Assembly (NCBI GenBank): GCA_039720395.1 | Contig: CM077832.1 | Span: forward strand, 26,027,763 to 26,091,762 | Direction of reading: 5' to 3' | DNA from: Liquidambar formosana | Taxonomy: Eukaryota > Streptophyta > Magnoliopsida > Saxifragales > Altingiaceae | DNA length: 64,000 nucleotides | Part shown: positions 12,501 to 23,122 of the stretch, piece after piece | Position numbering within the stretch: position 1 is the first letter of the stretch | Layout: each line of letters opens with the position of its first letter | Made by a program: the position numbers and the translations under genes | The notes under the pieces: model-generated | What the model was told of the DNA's origin: nothing | What the model saw: the letters and a program-made list of their open reading frames with translations, nothing else | Databases searched by the model: none

Positions 12501-13255
12501 AGTTGAAAAATTTAAAAGTTTTCTTAATTTTCTGGTCATTATTGCCAAGACACACCAACATGGGACTGTGATCAGAGATACCCGGAGCCAAAAACTCAGT
12601 GACAATGTTAGGGAAGACCTCCAACCATCTATCATTAACAAGAACTCTGTCAAGCTTACGAGCAATGAGAGCATCACCATCCCTTTTATTGGTCCAAGTG
12701 AAGAGGGGACCAATAAAAGCCATATCAATCAGGTCAGCAGCCAGCAAACTATTATGAAAATCAGAATTAGTAGAAGAGTAAATACTCCTCCCCCCCATAA
12801 CCTTCACTAGTAAGCCTAATGGAGTTGAAATCTCCCAAAAGCATCCATGGACAAGAAGAGCAGAGTTTAGCTTTGCTAATGATATGATTCCATAGCAAAT
12901 TTCTATCACTGCTTGAGTTGGAAGCATAAATGAAGGAACAGTAAAAGTGAGTGATACCTTGAGAGGGAGTAATCATACAGTGAATCATTTGATCAGATGA
13001 ACTGAGAATCTGGACATCTATAATATTAGGATCCCAACAGACCCATATACGCCCAAGTGTGGAGGCATGATAGTTGTGAGAAATCTTCCAATGACCAGCA
13101 AACAAACAAGAGACTTTATCAAAATTTACCATTCTAACTCGAGTTTCCACAATACCGAAGAGACAAATATTTCTTTTCCCGATAAAAGATTTGAGTTCCT
13201 TTTGCTTAATCGGGTCATTAAGACCACGAATGTTCCAGCAGGCGATATTAATCAT
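9595..13255 (-). pseudogene. ORF2 of LINE E1, one frameshift
   Basis: The start ATG at 13255 overlaps the ORF1 stop by 8 nt. Relative to E2 the only frame break is a run of seven C at about 12787-12793, where E2 has six. It separates the N-terminal endonuclease (WNIRGLN, ETRV, GDFN) from the rest (9595-12927). Two substitutions hit key residues: the RT box reads CFVDD instead of CFADD, and the first zinc-binding Cys of zf-RVT (residue 1088 in E2) is Arg. The copy is therefore disabled in several ways, although it is young. Confidence 0.9.
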
Positions 13256-15255
13256 TAAGATTGGAAATGGTAAGAACATTATTCCCCTTGGAAGAGGGAA
13301 CGATCTGTGAAGGAGCAGGGGAGTTAGCCTGGGAATTATTCTTATTGTTGTTCTTCTTTTTCTTTTTGCTATTGCCTTTCTTCTCCAGTTCATCCACCCT
13401 GATATTGCGATTCTTAAATAAATATTCAGGCGAACTTTCAGACCCAGACAGAGGAGAAATCTCAGGGATGGAAGAAGTGCTGGGAGCAGCTAGGTCGCTA
13501 ATAGCAGGAGGATCAAGAGCAGGTAATACCTCATCAGGCATATTGTTAAGAAGCGCAAACTGATTATGTTGCTCAGGATGGAGAGAGTTGGGTTGGCTCT
13601 GCACTATACCAGTTGTGACATTAGAGTTCAAATCAGCAGAAACTTGCCCATTTGGAATGGTAATCTGGGATATAACATGATCAATAGGGCTATCCACATC
13701 TTGTTCAACTGGGCTATCCACATCTTGATCAACCGCGGAGCTAATATGGACTTGAGAGCTACCAACAGCCTGTTCAATAATCTTAGGTACCCAGACTTGC
13801 TTGACTGGAACTTGACAGTGAGATGAAGCATGACCAAACACTTTGCAAATGTTACAAATTTGTGGTTTCCAGGAATATTCAGCACGAATCTCGATCTCAC
13901 TATTGTCAGGCATAACAAGAGGGAAAGCTGAAAGGAAGTCAGCATTTGTGTCAACCTCAATGCACATTCTTGCAAAGGACAGACGAGTTAAATTCTCTGT
14001 GAGAGCATCTAGGTAAAGAGGATTACCTATGAAGCTAGCAATATAGCTGAGCCCCTCATTAGTCCAATATTCAGTGGGGATATTGTAGAGACGAACCCAG
14101 ATGGGAATTTTGGTTAACTGAGGTTTAAGCATTTCCATCTTAGGCTGCCATTTTCTAAGAATAAGAGGTTTACCCCCTACAAACCAAGGCCCAGATTCAA
14201 GAATCCATTCCAAAGCTTCACAGTTGCTGAACTTAAATAGATACAGGCCACTATCAGTAGTTAATATCTGCGGCATCTCCTTCCTACCCCATACTCGTTC
14301 TATCGTAGATCTGAGAAAACTAAAAGCTGGTTTTTTTGCCAATAAATTGGCCCACAAGACAGTTTTGCCATAAACAATGACCTTTCAAAGCAACCTCAGG
14401 TGGTGGCTTAACCACTTTCCTACCATTGACAAAGATAGGTTCAAAAAATTTCAGATCAGAGCTTACCCTTTTAGAGGATGAGAAGAGAGCCTTCCAATCA
14501 TTGATGATTTTGGGAGGACCTTGTGTGTTGAATCCTGAAGTAAGCACTTCCGTGGACGGATTGAAAGGCGTCTCATGGGATCTATGGTCACTGATAGGTG
14601 AGGAAAGGGGCGGGAACTCCGAACCATGTAGAACAGAAGCAGCTCGTGAGTTCTCAGAGGTGTGATCCATAGTAAAGGAGGAGGTTGCTTTCCCAGGAGG
14701 TCGAACCACGGGAAGAGGGTCAGGCATAACTGGAGCATGTGTAGACGGTGGTGGAGCTGCTGAACGTGGAACTGAAAGTTCATCTTGACGGGAAATCGCA
14801 GCTTGCATAATATCCAAGGAAGTTTGGCTTGAAGGGTATGAAATACCCATACTTCGGTGAACACCATCAGAACGAGACAACACTGTAGATCTGGAATCAA
14901 CCACACGCTGAGAAGGAACCAGATCTGCGTTCAAAGAGGGAGAAAACGCCAGATCTGATTGCAAAAGGGTGAAACCGTTGCGCGAGGATCCATCACTGAG
15001 TGACGATGAAGTGGAGCCACTCAACAACGAGGGAATAGAACAGCTACTAGATCTGGAGGTGTCAAGTTGAGAGAAGACCAGATCTGACTTTTGGAGAGTG
15101 AGATGTGCTTTCCCAACAGTAGAAAAGGGTAAAGAGGCCTTCGGATCATGACTAGAAGGAAAAAGCGGAAAAGAGGAACCACTATCAGCACGTGAATCAA
15201 TAGTCAAAGGCTGTTCCGAAAGTAAAGGAGAGGTTTGACAGGTAGTTGATGCCAT
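13248..15255 (-). pseudogene. ORF1 of LINE E1, one frameshift
   Basis: ORF1 starts MASTTCQTSP at 15255 and ends at the TAA overlapping the ORF2 ATG. One extra T in a T run at about 14331-14337 (seven T, six in E2) breaks it inside the DUF4283-like region. Otherwise it matches the intact 668-aa E2 protein: a Ser/Thr/Pro-rich N-terminus with a GISYPS motif, then DUF4283, then the knuckle CNICKVFGHASSHC, then a Lys/Asn-rich tail. Confidence 0.9.
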
Positions 15256-15346
15256 TAAGGAATAATAAAGGATAGATAACGCAGGGAGAAGAAAATGGCA
15301 GAATCTGGTGAGAGGGAACTCAGCAAAGGAGAGTCAATCTGGAACG

Positions 15347-15366
15347 AGAGCTTCTCTCACTAGAAA
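15347..15366 (-). promoter_or_regulatory. Conserved 5' box of LINE E1
   Basis: Sense strand TTTCTAGTGAGAGAAGCTCT, about 20 nt inside the 5' end. It contains the small hairpin GAGAG-AAG-CTCTC. The same box occurs in E2, H, G, D and, diverged, in L. Confidence 0.55.
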
Positions 15367-15385
15367 CATGGTGAACGGCCTCCTT

Positions 15386-15703
15386 AGCATTATGAAGTTT
15401 AGTCTTAGCTTGAAGGACTTTGTCTCTAATTGCACCAAACTGGGAAGCATTGAACTTCCTTAATTCTTTTTTGAGAGCCTTGAGCTTAGAATAAAGGATG
15501 AACATAGGTGTTCCCTGGAAATCAGTGTTCCAACAATTCTGCACAACACTAAGGAAATCAGGATGATTAGTCCAAAAGTTAAAAAATTTAAAAGGTTTCC
15601 TTGTGCTATCCTTCCTCTAAGCAAAAGATACAATCACAGGACAATGGTTTGAAATACCAGGGCTGCGAAACATTGCTAAGGAATTAGGAAAATGATCAAG
15701 CCA
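15386..15703 (-). pseudogene. ORF2 segment of LINE D between E1 and G
   Basis: Encodes the region just after the endonuclease (PFKFFNFW, GTPMFILYSKLKALK). It is bounded by the E1 duplication (15386-15400) and the G duplication AAAATGATCAAGCCA (15689-15703). An in-frame TAG lies at 15617-15619. The reading continues downstream at 9359 and upstream at 27776. Confidence 0.85.
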
Positions 15704-15735
15704 GAAAGTTCGGCCTACTCGTGGAAGGAATAATG

Positions 15736-15755
15736 TTTCTAGAGAGAGAAGCTCT
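15736..15755 (+). promoter_or_regulatory. Conserved 5' box of LINE G
   Basis: TTTCTAGAGAGAGAAGCTCT, 32 nt from the 5' end, with hairpin arms AGAG / CTCT around AAG. Position and sequence agree with the boxes of E1, E2, H and D. Confidence 0.55.
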
Positions 15756-15829
15756 GGATCCAGACTGATCATCCACTGCCGAGTTACTTCTTCTCTGATT
15801 TTCCTTCTTCTATTGTTTTCTGTGATTTA

Positions 15830-17161
15830 ATGGCGTCAACTACCAGTCCTACATCTTCTTTTCCTTTGGAGCAATCAAACCCCTTAACTGTGGAGTCACG
15901 TGTTTTTAGTGGACCAACATCCTTTTCATCAAATCCACTTTTTCCCTCTAGATTTGATCCAAAGACTATTATTTCTTCTCACGTTCCTTTGGTTTCAGAT
16001 CCACTTTCTTCAAATGTTCCCAAAGCTATCTTGACAGCTCATCATTCTACCGTAGCTCCACCGCTCAAATCCATTCTAAAACATAGCACTTTGGCCAGAT
16101 CTACTACTTTATCTAGCTTTCCAACGACTTGTGGATCTAAGTTATACCTTGATGCTGTTGGTGGTTCCAAATCTGCTGGTAACACTTCGACTTTGAGCTC
16201 TGCTGTGTCTTCGGTGAGTGTAATATCTCTTTCTTTGTTACTGCATAACCCCTCTAACGTTCACCGTAGTGGATTCGTGACTGATTTAGCCTCAGCGTCT
16301 TCTTCGACCAGTGTCTCTGCCCCTGTGGCTAGTACTCTGTCTCCCGGTTTGACGAGTTCTTCTTCTACGGGATCGGGTTCTACTCATGTCGAAGCTCCGG
16401 TGGTGAGCATGTATGGGGGTTACAACACCTGTGGCAAAGTTTTGAACAACTCTGGGATTATCTACCCTTCAGGGCAAACATCTGCTAATATCGGAGCCGC
16501 TGCCCTTCGCAAACAAGAAGATTTCCCTTCTCTTCAAACTAGTTATGGCTCTGGTAGTAGAGATAAGGCTTATGAAGCCCCAGTTAAGGATTATTCATCG
16601 TCTTCCCCTTCTGGAACTCCTATTGCTTCTCATTCCGGTACGCATACAGCTCTTCACTCTAAAGTCAATCATTCTACTGTGGTGAAAGATTGGAAAACTC
16701 TTTTTTCTAATCCCAAAAAAGAACACTCTGTTCTGAAGTATTTTCCTCCTTCAATGGTTGATGGGAAAATCGTGGTCAAGCCTCCCCCTTCTGTTGCTAT
16801 TGCGGGGTCTGAGCGTTGGAAAAATTACATAGTTGGGCAGTTCATAGACCTTCCTACTCGTTTTTGAAAATATCTTTGGAGTGTATGTGGGGAAAAAAAG
16901 AGATCCCTGAGATTCTAACTACAGACAGTGGTTTATACATTTTCAAATTCACAAATCCTGTAGCTGTGGAATGGGTTATGGAATCAGGCCCTTGGAAAGT
17001 TGGGGGTAAACCCCTTATTCTGAGAAAATGGCAGCCTAGAATGGAGATGGTCAAACCGCAATTAAAGAGTATTCCTATCTGGGTGAAACTCTTCAATGTT
17101 CCTCCTGAGTATTGGAATGATGATGGCATGAGCTATGCTGCCAGTGCTGTTGGTAAGCCTC
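15830..17161 (+). pseudogene. ORF1 N-terminal part of LINE G
   Basis: Starts MASTTSPTSS. The N-terminal 270 residues are Ser/Thr/Pro-rich and include the conserved motif GIIYPSGQTS (about 16453). The DUF4283-like region begins at DWKTLFSNPKK. A frameshift near 16850 (VGQFID / YSFLKIS) moves the reading into the 16816-17161 frame, which carries MWGKKEIPEILTTDSGLYIF and IPIWVKLFNVPPEYW. It is cut at 17161 by LINE H and resumes at 23123. Confidence 0.88.
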
Positions 17162-17265
17162 TTTTTTTTTTTTTTTTTTTTGGTAAATGAGAATGTGTAT
17201 ATAGAAAAAGCCAAAAGGCAAGAGAACAACAGAAAGAAAAAAACCAACACAAACAAACACACCCG

Positions 17266-17289
17266 AATAAGCTTCTTAAGGAGCTTATT
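17266..17289 (-). other. 3' UTR hairpin of LINE H
   Basis: Arms of ten bases, AATAAGCTCC / GAAGCTTATT in sense, with one mismatched or wobble pair and a TTAA loop, 85 nt from the poly(A). Confidence 0.6.
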
Positions 17290-17313
17290 TGATTGTGTAA
17301 GTTACAAAGAGTA

Positions 17314-20300
17314 CTACAAATTTAAAATACTAAAAGGAATTGCCCAGTTAGTACAAAAATCCCTATGTTTATCATTGTCCTTGATGCCTTTAAAACTAGT
17401 AGCCTTGTACCGAACATCATCAACAATGCATCTAATGATGTAAGCTTCATCTCTAAAGACATTATCATGCAGTCTTATATTCCTTTCACGCCATATATTG
17501 TAGATAGAAGCTGACCAAGCAAGTTTCTTGATTACAGTGCAAAAGGATTTGCCTTTGAGGGAGTGAGTGGCCCAATTCAGTTCATTTTGCCAACTACGGG
17601 GAGTGCGATGGATTCCACACAAATTGAGAATTTTACCCCATATATGAGAAGAATATCTGCATGCATAAAACAGGTGGTCTCTAGTTTCATTCTCATTGTT
17701 ACATGGAATGCATCTTGCATTAGTCATAATACCCCAGGAGAGCAGTTTATCACATGTGGTAATTTTGCCAAGAATAGTGAGCCAAGATATAAATGCATGC
17801 TTACGTATTGCACTAGGAAACCAAATGATTTTATGCCAATCATTTTCAAGGTTCCTATACCGTATAGAATTCCACGCTGAAGTAATGGAGAATTTGCCAT
17901 TGCCATCAGGAGTCCAATAAATCTCATCATGCCGAGAAGAGAGAGGGAGAAAATTTACTGGAGTATCAGCCTGTAACTCCATGAGATCAAACGTGACAGT
18001 GGGTGGCCATCTCCATCCGTGATCAGATACAATGGAACTAACCTTGGTATTAGTGGGCAGGCCTGTATCATACATGATTCTTGATCCATAACGTAGAGCT
18101 ATAGGACCATTGGGGTGCCAGAAATCATGCCAGAGGAAAGTATCAGCTCCATTCCCAATTCGATGCTTAATAAAAGGCCGGATTTTATCACGTATCTTTA
18201 GGATTTTCCTCCAAATCCAAGAGCAGTCCGTAGGAATAGAGAGGGTCCAGAAACTCCTTCCTTTAAGTAAATAGAGTTTAACCCATGCCACCCAAAGGGA
18301 TCCAGCACTAACAAAGAGATTCCAAATGTGTTTCATAGCCGAGGCTATGTTGAAATCTTCAATACGTCTGAGCCCTAAGCCTCCTTCAGATTTAGGCGTA
18401 CAAACAGTGTGCCAACTGACTTTGGATCCTGATAATTTGAGATCACTGCCTGACCAGAGAAAAGAACGAAAGAGTTGTTCAATTTTCTTGTGCACTCGCT
18501 TGGGAAGAATAAAGATACTACTCCAAAAGTATTGAATCCCATATAACACAGAACTGAGAAGTTGTAATCTTCCTGCGTAGGATAGACATTTGGTGCTCCA
18601 GCTCTGGATACGACTTGTGATCTTCTCAATTAAAGAATTGCAATCATTAGCAGAAAGTCTAGTAGTAATAAGAGGAACTCCAAGGTATCTAACTGGCAGG
18701 ATACCTTCTTGAAAGCCAATTCTTCCCAGAATATCATGTTTCAACAGATTTGGAACTCCAGCAAAGAAAACGTGACTTTTGCTAGAGTTAGCTTTAAGAC
18801 CTGATATTCTTTCGAATTCAGTAAGAGCATTGCCAATCAAATCAATTGCTTCTATATTTCCATGAGAAAAAATAAGGAGGTCATCAGCAAAAGCAAGATG
18901 GGTGAGTTTGAGTTTGTCACAGCGAAAATGGAATTTAAACCCAGTAGTCATAGAAGTTTTATGAAGAATCTTGGAGAGAACTTCCATCCCAATAACAAAT
19001 AGATAAGGAGACAAAGGGTCTCCTTGTCTGAGCCCTCTTTTCCCCTCAAAATAACCTTCCAAAGCCCCATTAACCGAAATAGAGAACTTAGGAGATGTGA
19101 TACACACCTTAATCCAGTGAATGAGATGAGCTGGAGTATTAAGAAATGTGAGGACATCAATAATAAAATCCAAGTGCACTGAATCATAGGCCTTCATCAA
19201 GTCAACTTTAATCCCACATTTGGGGGTACCCGAGTTCTGATGATAATTCTTCAAAATCTCTTGGGCAAGAAGGATATTATCTGATATATTCCTCCCTTGA
19301 ATGAAAGCAGATTGATTAGGACTTATAATATCCTGTAAGCAAGGCTTCAACCAGTTAACTATGATCTTGGAAATGCATTTGTAGATGGTAGAACAGCATG
19401 AGATAGGCCTGAACTCAGTCATCCGGGAAGGATTCGGCACTTTAGGAATAAGAGCCAGAATGGTAGCATTAACTTCCCCTAAAAGCTTCCCAGAAATGAA
19501 GAAAGACATAATGGCATTCAGCACGTCCTCGCCAACAATGGACCAGGCTTTCTTGAAAAATAACGGAGTAAAACCATCTGGACCTGGAGATTTATTATCA
19601 CTGAGGGAGAATAGAGTGTTCTTGATTTCCTGGACGGTGATAGGCTGATTCAAACAATTCAGATGCTCCTCCGACCATTTCCAATCAGAAAAATCTTGGA
19701 AATTCGCAAACCTACCAGAGAGGGGAGGGGGGGAACAACCTAGCATATTCTGGAAATAATTGACAGCTTCCTGACTAATATCCTTATGACAATCAAGGAT
19801 ATTATTTGAGTTATCATACAATTTGGATATCGAATTTGAAGAGTTTCTCATTTTAACAGCTCTATGAAAGTAGGCTGTATTTTGATCTCCCAGCTTTAAC
19901 CATTGTATGCGAACCTTTTGCTTAAAATAAGCTTCCTCAGCCTTGGCCATATTGATGTACTTGTGGTAGCAAGCATTCTCCTCAGCAGTAGAAAGCTGCG
20001 GATTATTAAGGGTGTTCATTTGGGCTTTGTGGAGATCTTCTTTGGCTTTCAAGACTCTATCACTAATACCTCCAAAGACTGATTTGTTGAAGAGCTTCAG
20101 AGCCTGCTTAGTTGCTTTTCGTTTGGAGTAAAGTACAAACATAGGAGTGCCTTTCACCTCCATCTGCCAGCTATTCTGAATAACTTCAAGAAAATTAGGA
20201 TGGTCAGCCCAAAAATTGAAAAACTTAAAAGGCTTACGAATCTTAGGCTTAGCATCAGAAAAGGATATGAGCATAGGACTGTGATCTGAAATATCTGGGG

Positions 20301-20967
20301 CCAAGAACTCAGTAACACTGTTAGGAAAAGAATCAAGCCATGCCTCATTAACCAGAACTCTGTCTAGCTTGCAAGCTATAAGCGCCTCTCCCTCTCTTTT
20401 GTTTGTCCAAGTGAACAAAGGACTAACAAATTTCATATCCACCAAATCCGCTTCCATCAAACTATCATGAAATTCAAACATGCCTGGAGATGCGACACCA
20501 CTGCCACCATATTTTTCAGAAGTGAAACGAACTGAGTTAAAATCACCCAGTAAAATCCACGGGGAGGAAGACAAACTGATAGTTTTATCTATGATTTGCT
20601 TCCACAACAAGGACCTATCATCAGACGAATTAGAAGCATAGATAAAAGCACAGAAAAACTCCAATTGCTTATCTAAAGCTTTCACAAGACAAAAAATTGC
20701 TTGGTCAGAAGAGCAAATAGTCTGGATATCAATCACCTTAGGATTCCAACACACCCATATTCGGCCTAAGGTAGAAGCATGATAATTATGAATGACACTC
20801 CACTGAGGAGCTACTTTACTTAACACTTGCTTGAAATTAACATATCTAACTCTGGTTTCAACAATACCCATAATACTCAAATGGTTATCCTTAATGAATT
20901 TCTTAACTTCCTTTTGTTTCAGTGGATCATTGAGTCCACGAACATTCCAACATGAGAAATTAATCAT
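17314..20967 (-). CDS. LINE ORF2 protein (APE endonuclease, reverse transcriptase, zf-RVT), intact
   Basis: An open 1217-codon frame encoding the L1-clade retrotransposition enzyme, which nicks DNA and copies the LINE RNA at the nick. The start MINFSCWNVRG at 20967 overlaps the ORF1 stop by 8 nt. The N-terminal endonuclease shows WNVRGLN, ETRV, GDFN and SDHSP. The central RT shows DNKSPGPDGFTP, FRPISCCSTIYK, DLMKAYDSVH, LRQGDPLSPYLF, LAFADDLLIF and LPVRYLGVPL. Near the C-terminus the zf-RVT reads CIPCNNENETRDHLFYAC, and the protein ends soon after with no RNase H domain. Every catalytic motif I looked for is present. Its partner ORF1 has one nonsense codon, so the element would need ORF1 from elsewhere. 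No promoter evidence beyond the 5' box. Confidence 0.93.
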   Translation of the reverse strand: MINFSCWNVRGLNDPLKQKEVKKFIKDNHLSIMGIVETRVRYVNFKQVLSKVAPQWSVIHNYHASTLGRIWVCWNPKVIDIQTICSSDQAIFCLVKALDKQLEFFCAFIYASNSSDDRSLLWKQIIDKTISLSSSPWILLGDFNSVRFTSEKYGGSGVASPGMFEFHDSLMEADLVDMKFVSPLFTWTNKREGEALIACKLDRVLVNEAWLDSFPNSVTEFLAPDISDHSPMLISFSDAKPKIRKPFKFFNFWADHPNFLEVIQNSWQMEVKGTPMFVLYSKRKATKQALKLFNKSVFGGISDRVLKAKEDLHKAQMNTLNNPQLSTAEENACYHKYINMAKAEEAYFKQKVRIQWLKLGDQNTAYFHRAVKMRNSSNSISKLYDNSNNILDCHKDISQEAVNYFQNMLGCSPPPLSGRFANFQDFSDWKWSEEHLNCLNQPITVQEIKNTLFSLSDNKSPGPDGFTPLFFKKAWSIVGEDVLNAIMSFFISGKLLGEVNATILALIPKVPNPSRMTEFRPISCCSTIYKCISKIIVNWLKPCLQDIISPNQSAFIQGRNISDNILLAQEILKNYHQNSGTPKCGIKVDLMKAYDSVHLDFIIDVLTFLNTPAHLIHWIKVCITSPKFSISVNGALEGYFEGKRGLRQGDPLSPYLFVIGMEVLSKILHKTSMTTGFKFHFRCDKLKLTHLAFADDLLIFSHGNIEAIDLIGNALTEFERISGLKANSSKSHVFFAGVPNLLKHDILGRIGFQEGILPVRYLGVPLITTRLSANDCNSLIEKITSRIQSWSTKCLSYAGRLQLLSSVLYGIQYFWSSIFILPKRVHKKIEQLFRSFLWSGSDLKLSGSKVSWHTVCTPKSEGGLGLRRIEDFNIASAMKHIWNLFVSAGSLWVAWVKLYLLKGRSFWTLSIPTDCSWIWRKILKIRDKIRPFIKHRIGNGADTFLWHDFWHPNGPIALRYGSRIMYDTGLPTNTKVSSIVSDHGWRWPPTVTFDLMELQADTPVNFLPLSSRHDEIYWTPDGNGKFSITSAWNSIRYRNLENDWHKIIWFPSAIRKHAFISWLTILGKITTCDKLLSWGIMTNARCIPCNNENETRDHLFYACRYSSHIWGKILNLCGIHRTPRSWQNELNWATHSLKGKSFCTVIKKLAWSASIYNIWRERNIRLHDNVFRDEAYIIRCIVDDVRYKATSFKGIKDNDKHRDFCTNWAIPFSILNL

Positions 20968-23002
20968 TAGCTAAGTTGGTGGAAGAAACTACTGCCTTTC
21001 CTTTCACAGCGGATACCTTATCCTTGTTGTTTGAAGGCTTCAACTGAGCATGAGCCTTTTTATTGTTTTTTTTCTTTTTTTTGTTGCTCATGTACTTTGC
21101 ACTCTTTTCATCAGAATCAGTGGGACGAGAAATAAGAGAGATCTCTGGAGAGCAATCAGAGTCTGATATCGTTCCTTCCATAACAGGAGAGCTGAGAGCC
21201 ATATTATCCTCCGGAATCAAATTGAGAGCTGCAAAATGATTATTCTCCTCCAAAACAAGTCTAGAATCTAATCTTGACAAATTACCAGAAGAGGGTAAAA
21301 CAAGATTAGATTGAGCAGACCTAGCAGCTGCTTCCTGTTCTGTGTGAGAATTCACACTCTTCTCATTAATAACATCATTGCAATGATTAGTAACAGAAGA
21401 AGTGCCATGTGTAGCAGGGTTAATAGCTGTAATAATACTATCACCTATATCATCAGCAGATGAGATATCAGTTGCCACAGCTTCTTTTTGTTTAGGAACC
21501 CAGACCTTTTTTATAGTAGAGGCACACTGGGAGGTAGTATGCCCAAAGAGGGAGCAAGTTTTACATATCTGCGGTTTCCAGGGGTATTCTGCACCTATGA
21601 CAATTGAACTTCCATCCCCCAAAATGAGAGAGAAAGAGGAGGGGAAGATAGAATTAACATCCACTTCCACACAAATTCTGGCAAAGTTGAGACGAGTGCA
21701 GTTCTCCGTAGGAGCATCAAGGTACAGAGGGAATCCTATGGCACTAGCAACATAGCTCATGCCTTCAATATTCCAATATTCAGGAGGCACGTTAAAAAGT
21801 TTCACCCAGATTGGAATTTTTTTGAGCTGAGGTTTGATAAGTTCCATTCTTGGCTTCCATTTCCTCAAAATCAGGGGCTTACCACCAACAAACCATGGGC
21901 CAGACTCCAGCACCCACTCGAGAGCATCATAATTAGAGAACTTGAAGAGATAGAGGCCACTATCAGTAGTCAGGATCTCAGGCATTTCTTTCTTACCCCA
22001 CATTCTATCAACAGTGGTCTTAAGGAAAGTATAGGATGGTTTCCTATCTATAAACTATCCAACAAGACAATTTTTCCATTTCTCCATCCCCGCAAGAGCA
22101 ACCTCCAGAGGAGGCTTGACCACAATTTGGCCATCAATAATCATAGGTTCATAAAATTTAAGATCAGATCTGACCTTTTTTGTTGATGAGAACAGGGCTT
22201 TCCAATCAACAATTTTTTGAGAGCTACTGAGATGAACCCCAGCATCTATGTTGGGACTGGGCAAATCCGTGGCAGTACCTTGACTCTTGGGAGGGGAAAG
22301 AACAGGAAAATCCTCCTGTTGCATACAAGCTGCTCCTCGGGTGCAATCACTCAACCCAGGACCAACATCACTATAAAGCATAGTTTGTTTGCGAAGAGCC
22401 TCAACTCCAAGATCCTCCGAAGTGATGCCAGAAGGATATATGATGCCACACCCACTGTCAAGAGGTCTCCTTTCAGCGGAAATCGAGGAATGGACTGATG
22501 CAGAGTTATCAACAAGCCCATGTCTAGATATCGCTAAGTCACTCGGTAAAGAAGACGATACATTTGTGGAAGAAGAGTCCGATAACAGCAGAGCTCCAAC
22601 ACTAGAGGCCTTCGATCCTTGCAAATAAGAGGCAGACGAGTCAACCCCTGGAGATTTCGTAACTGGATCTTGATTCAAAATGTGTAGATCTGGTGAAAAA
22701 TGCAGATCTGGACCACTCCATACTGTGTAACAAGAGGGCTGCCCCGCAGATGCTGATGTGGAAGACAGATCTGAACTAAAAGCGCACTTTGAAGCCTGGC
22801 CCGCTGATGTAGACACTGATGCAAGCGAAATGGGTTGACTGGTTGGTGGATTCCATTTATCACCTTTAACAAAGCATGAATCAAGAGATGATCTCAACGC
22901 CTTTATATCTGGGAACTTGGGATCTTGCGAAATCGGTGGTAACGCACCCGCAGTATAGGTATTCGGTTTCAAATTAGAGAAAATGGGATTAGAGGCAGCC
23001 AT
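20960..23002 (-). pseudogene. ORF1 of LINE H, single amber codon
   Basis: The likely start is MAASNPIFSN at 23002; upstream codons are open but lack an ATG. The frame is continuous to 20960 apart from one TAG at 22055-22057, in a position where other copies read VGQFID (Gln). Order: Ser/Pro-rich N-terminus with GIIYPSG, DUF4283-like domain (MWGKKEMPEILTTDSG, IPIWVKLFNVPPEYW), zinc knuckle CKTCSLFGHTTSQC, Lys/Asn-rich C-terminus. CAG to TAG is what deamination of a methylated CHG site would give. Readthrough or sequencing error cannot be excluded. Confidence 0.88.
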
Positions 23003-23077
23003 AAATAAGGAAAAGAAGATCAAACCACAGATTCAAGAGAAGAAACACAAACGAGCAAGAGTATTCAACCGGGTTCT

Positions 23078-23097
23078 AGAGCTTCTCTCTCTAGAAA
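23078..23097 (-). promoter_or_regulatory. Conserved 5' box of LINE H
   Basis: Sense TTTCTAGAGAGAGAAGCTCT, identical to the box of G, about 25 nt from the 5' end of the element. Confidence 0.55.
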
Positions 23098-23122
23098 CAT
23101 CATGCTTATATTTTGTTTTTTA

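Larger units (their letters stand above)
9360..15385 (-). mobile_element. LINE E1: full-length L1-type LINE inside D, near-identical sibling of E2
   Basis: About 6.0 kb, with poly(T) at 9360-9389. A 15-bp target duplication AGCATTATGAAGTTT lies at 9345-9359 and 15386-15400. The order (sense) is 5' UTR with the conserved 5' box, ORF1, ORF2, 3' UTR, poly(A). It matches E2 almost base for base, with roughly twenty differences noticed by eye and not exhaustively counted. The two copies therefore come from one recent source. Unlike E2 it has a +1 homopolymer indel in each ORF. Confidence 0.93.
17162..23122 (-). mobile_element. LINE H: innermost full-length LINE, inside ORF1 of G
   Basis: About 5.96 kb. 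Poly(T) is at 17162-17181, and the 15-bp target duplication TTGGTAAGCCTCTTT lies at 17150-17164 and 23123-23137, within the G codons for GKPL. It has a 5' box (23078-23097), ORF1 with a single amber, an intact ORF2, a 3' hairpin (17266-17289) and a CATTTACC-type tail. As the deepest member of the nest it is the youngest there, and it is also the least decayed. Confidence 0.93.

Noticed and set aside
12247..12810. Plus-strand frame of 187 codons opposite E1 ORF2 (and the same at 51958-52605)
   Set aside because: Antisense shadow of a long real ORF. It changes length with single-base differences and has no recognisable domain.
22055..22057. Programmed stop readthrough in ORF1 of H
   Set aside because: The codon is Gln in siblings and no conserved readthrough context exists; a point mutation is the simpler reading.
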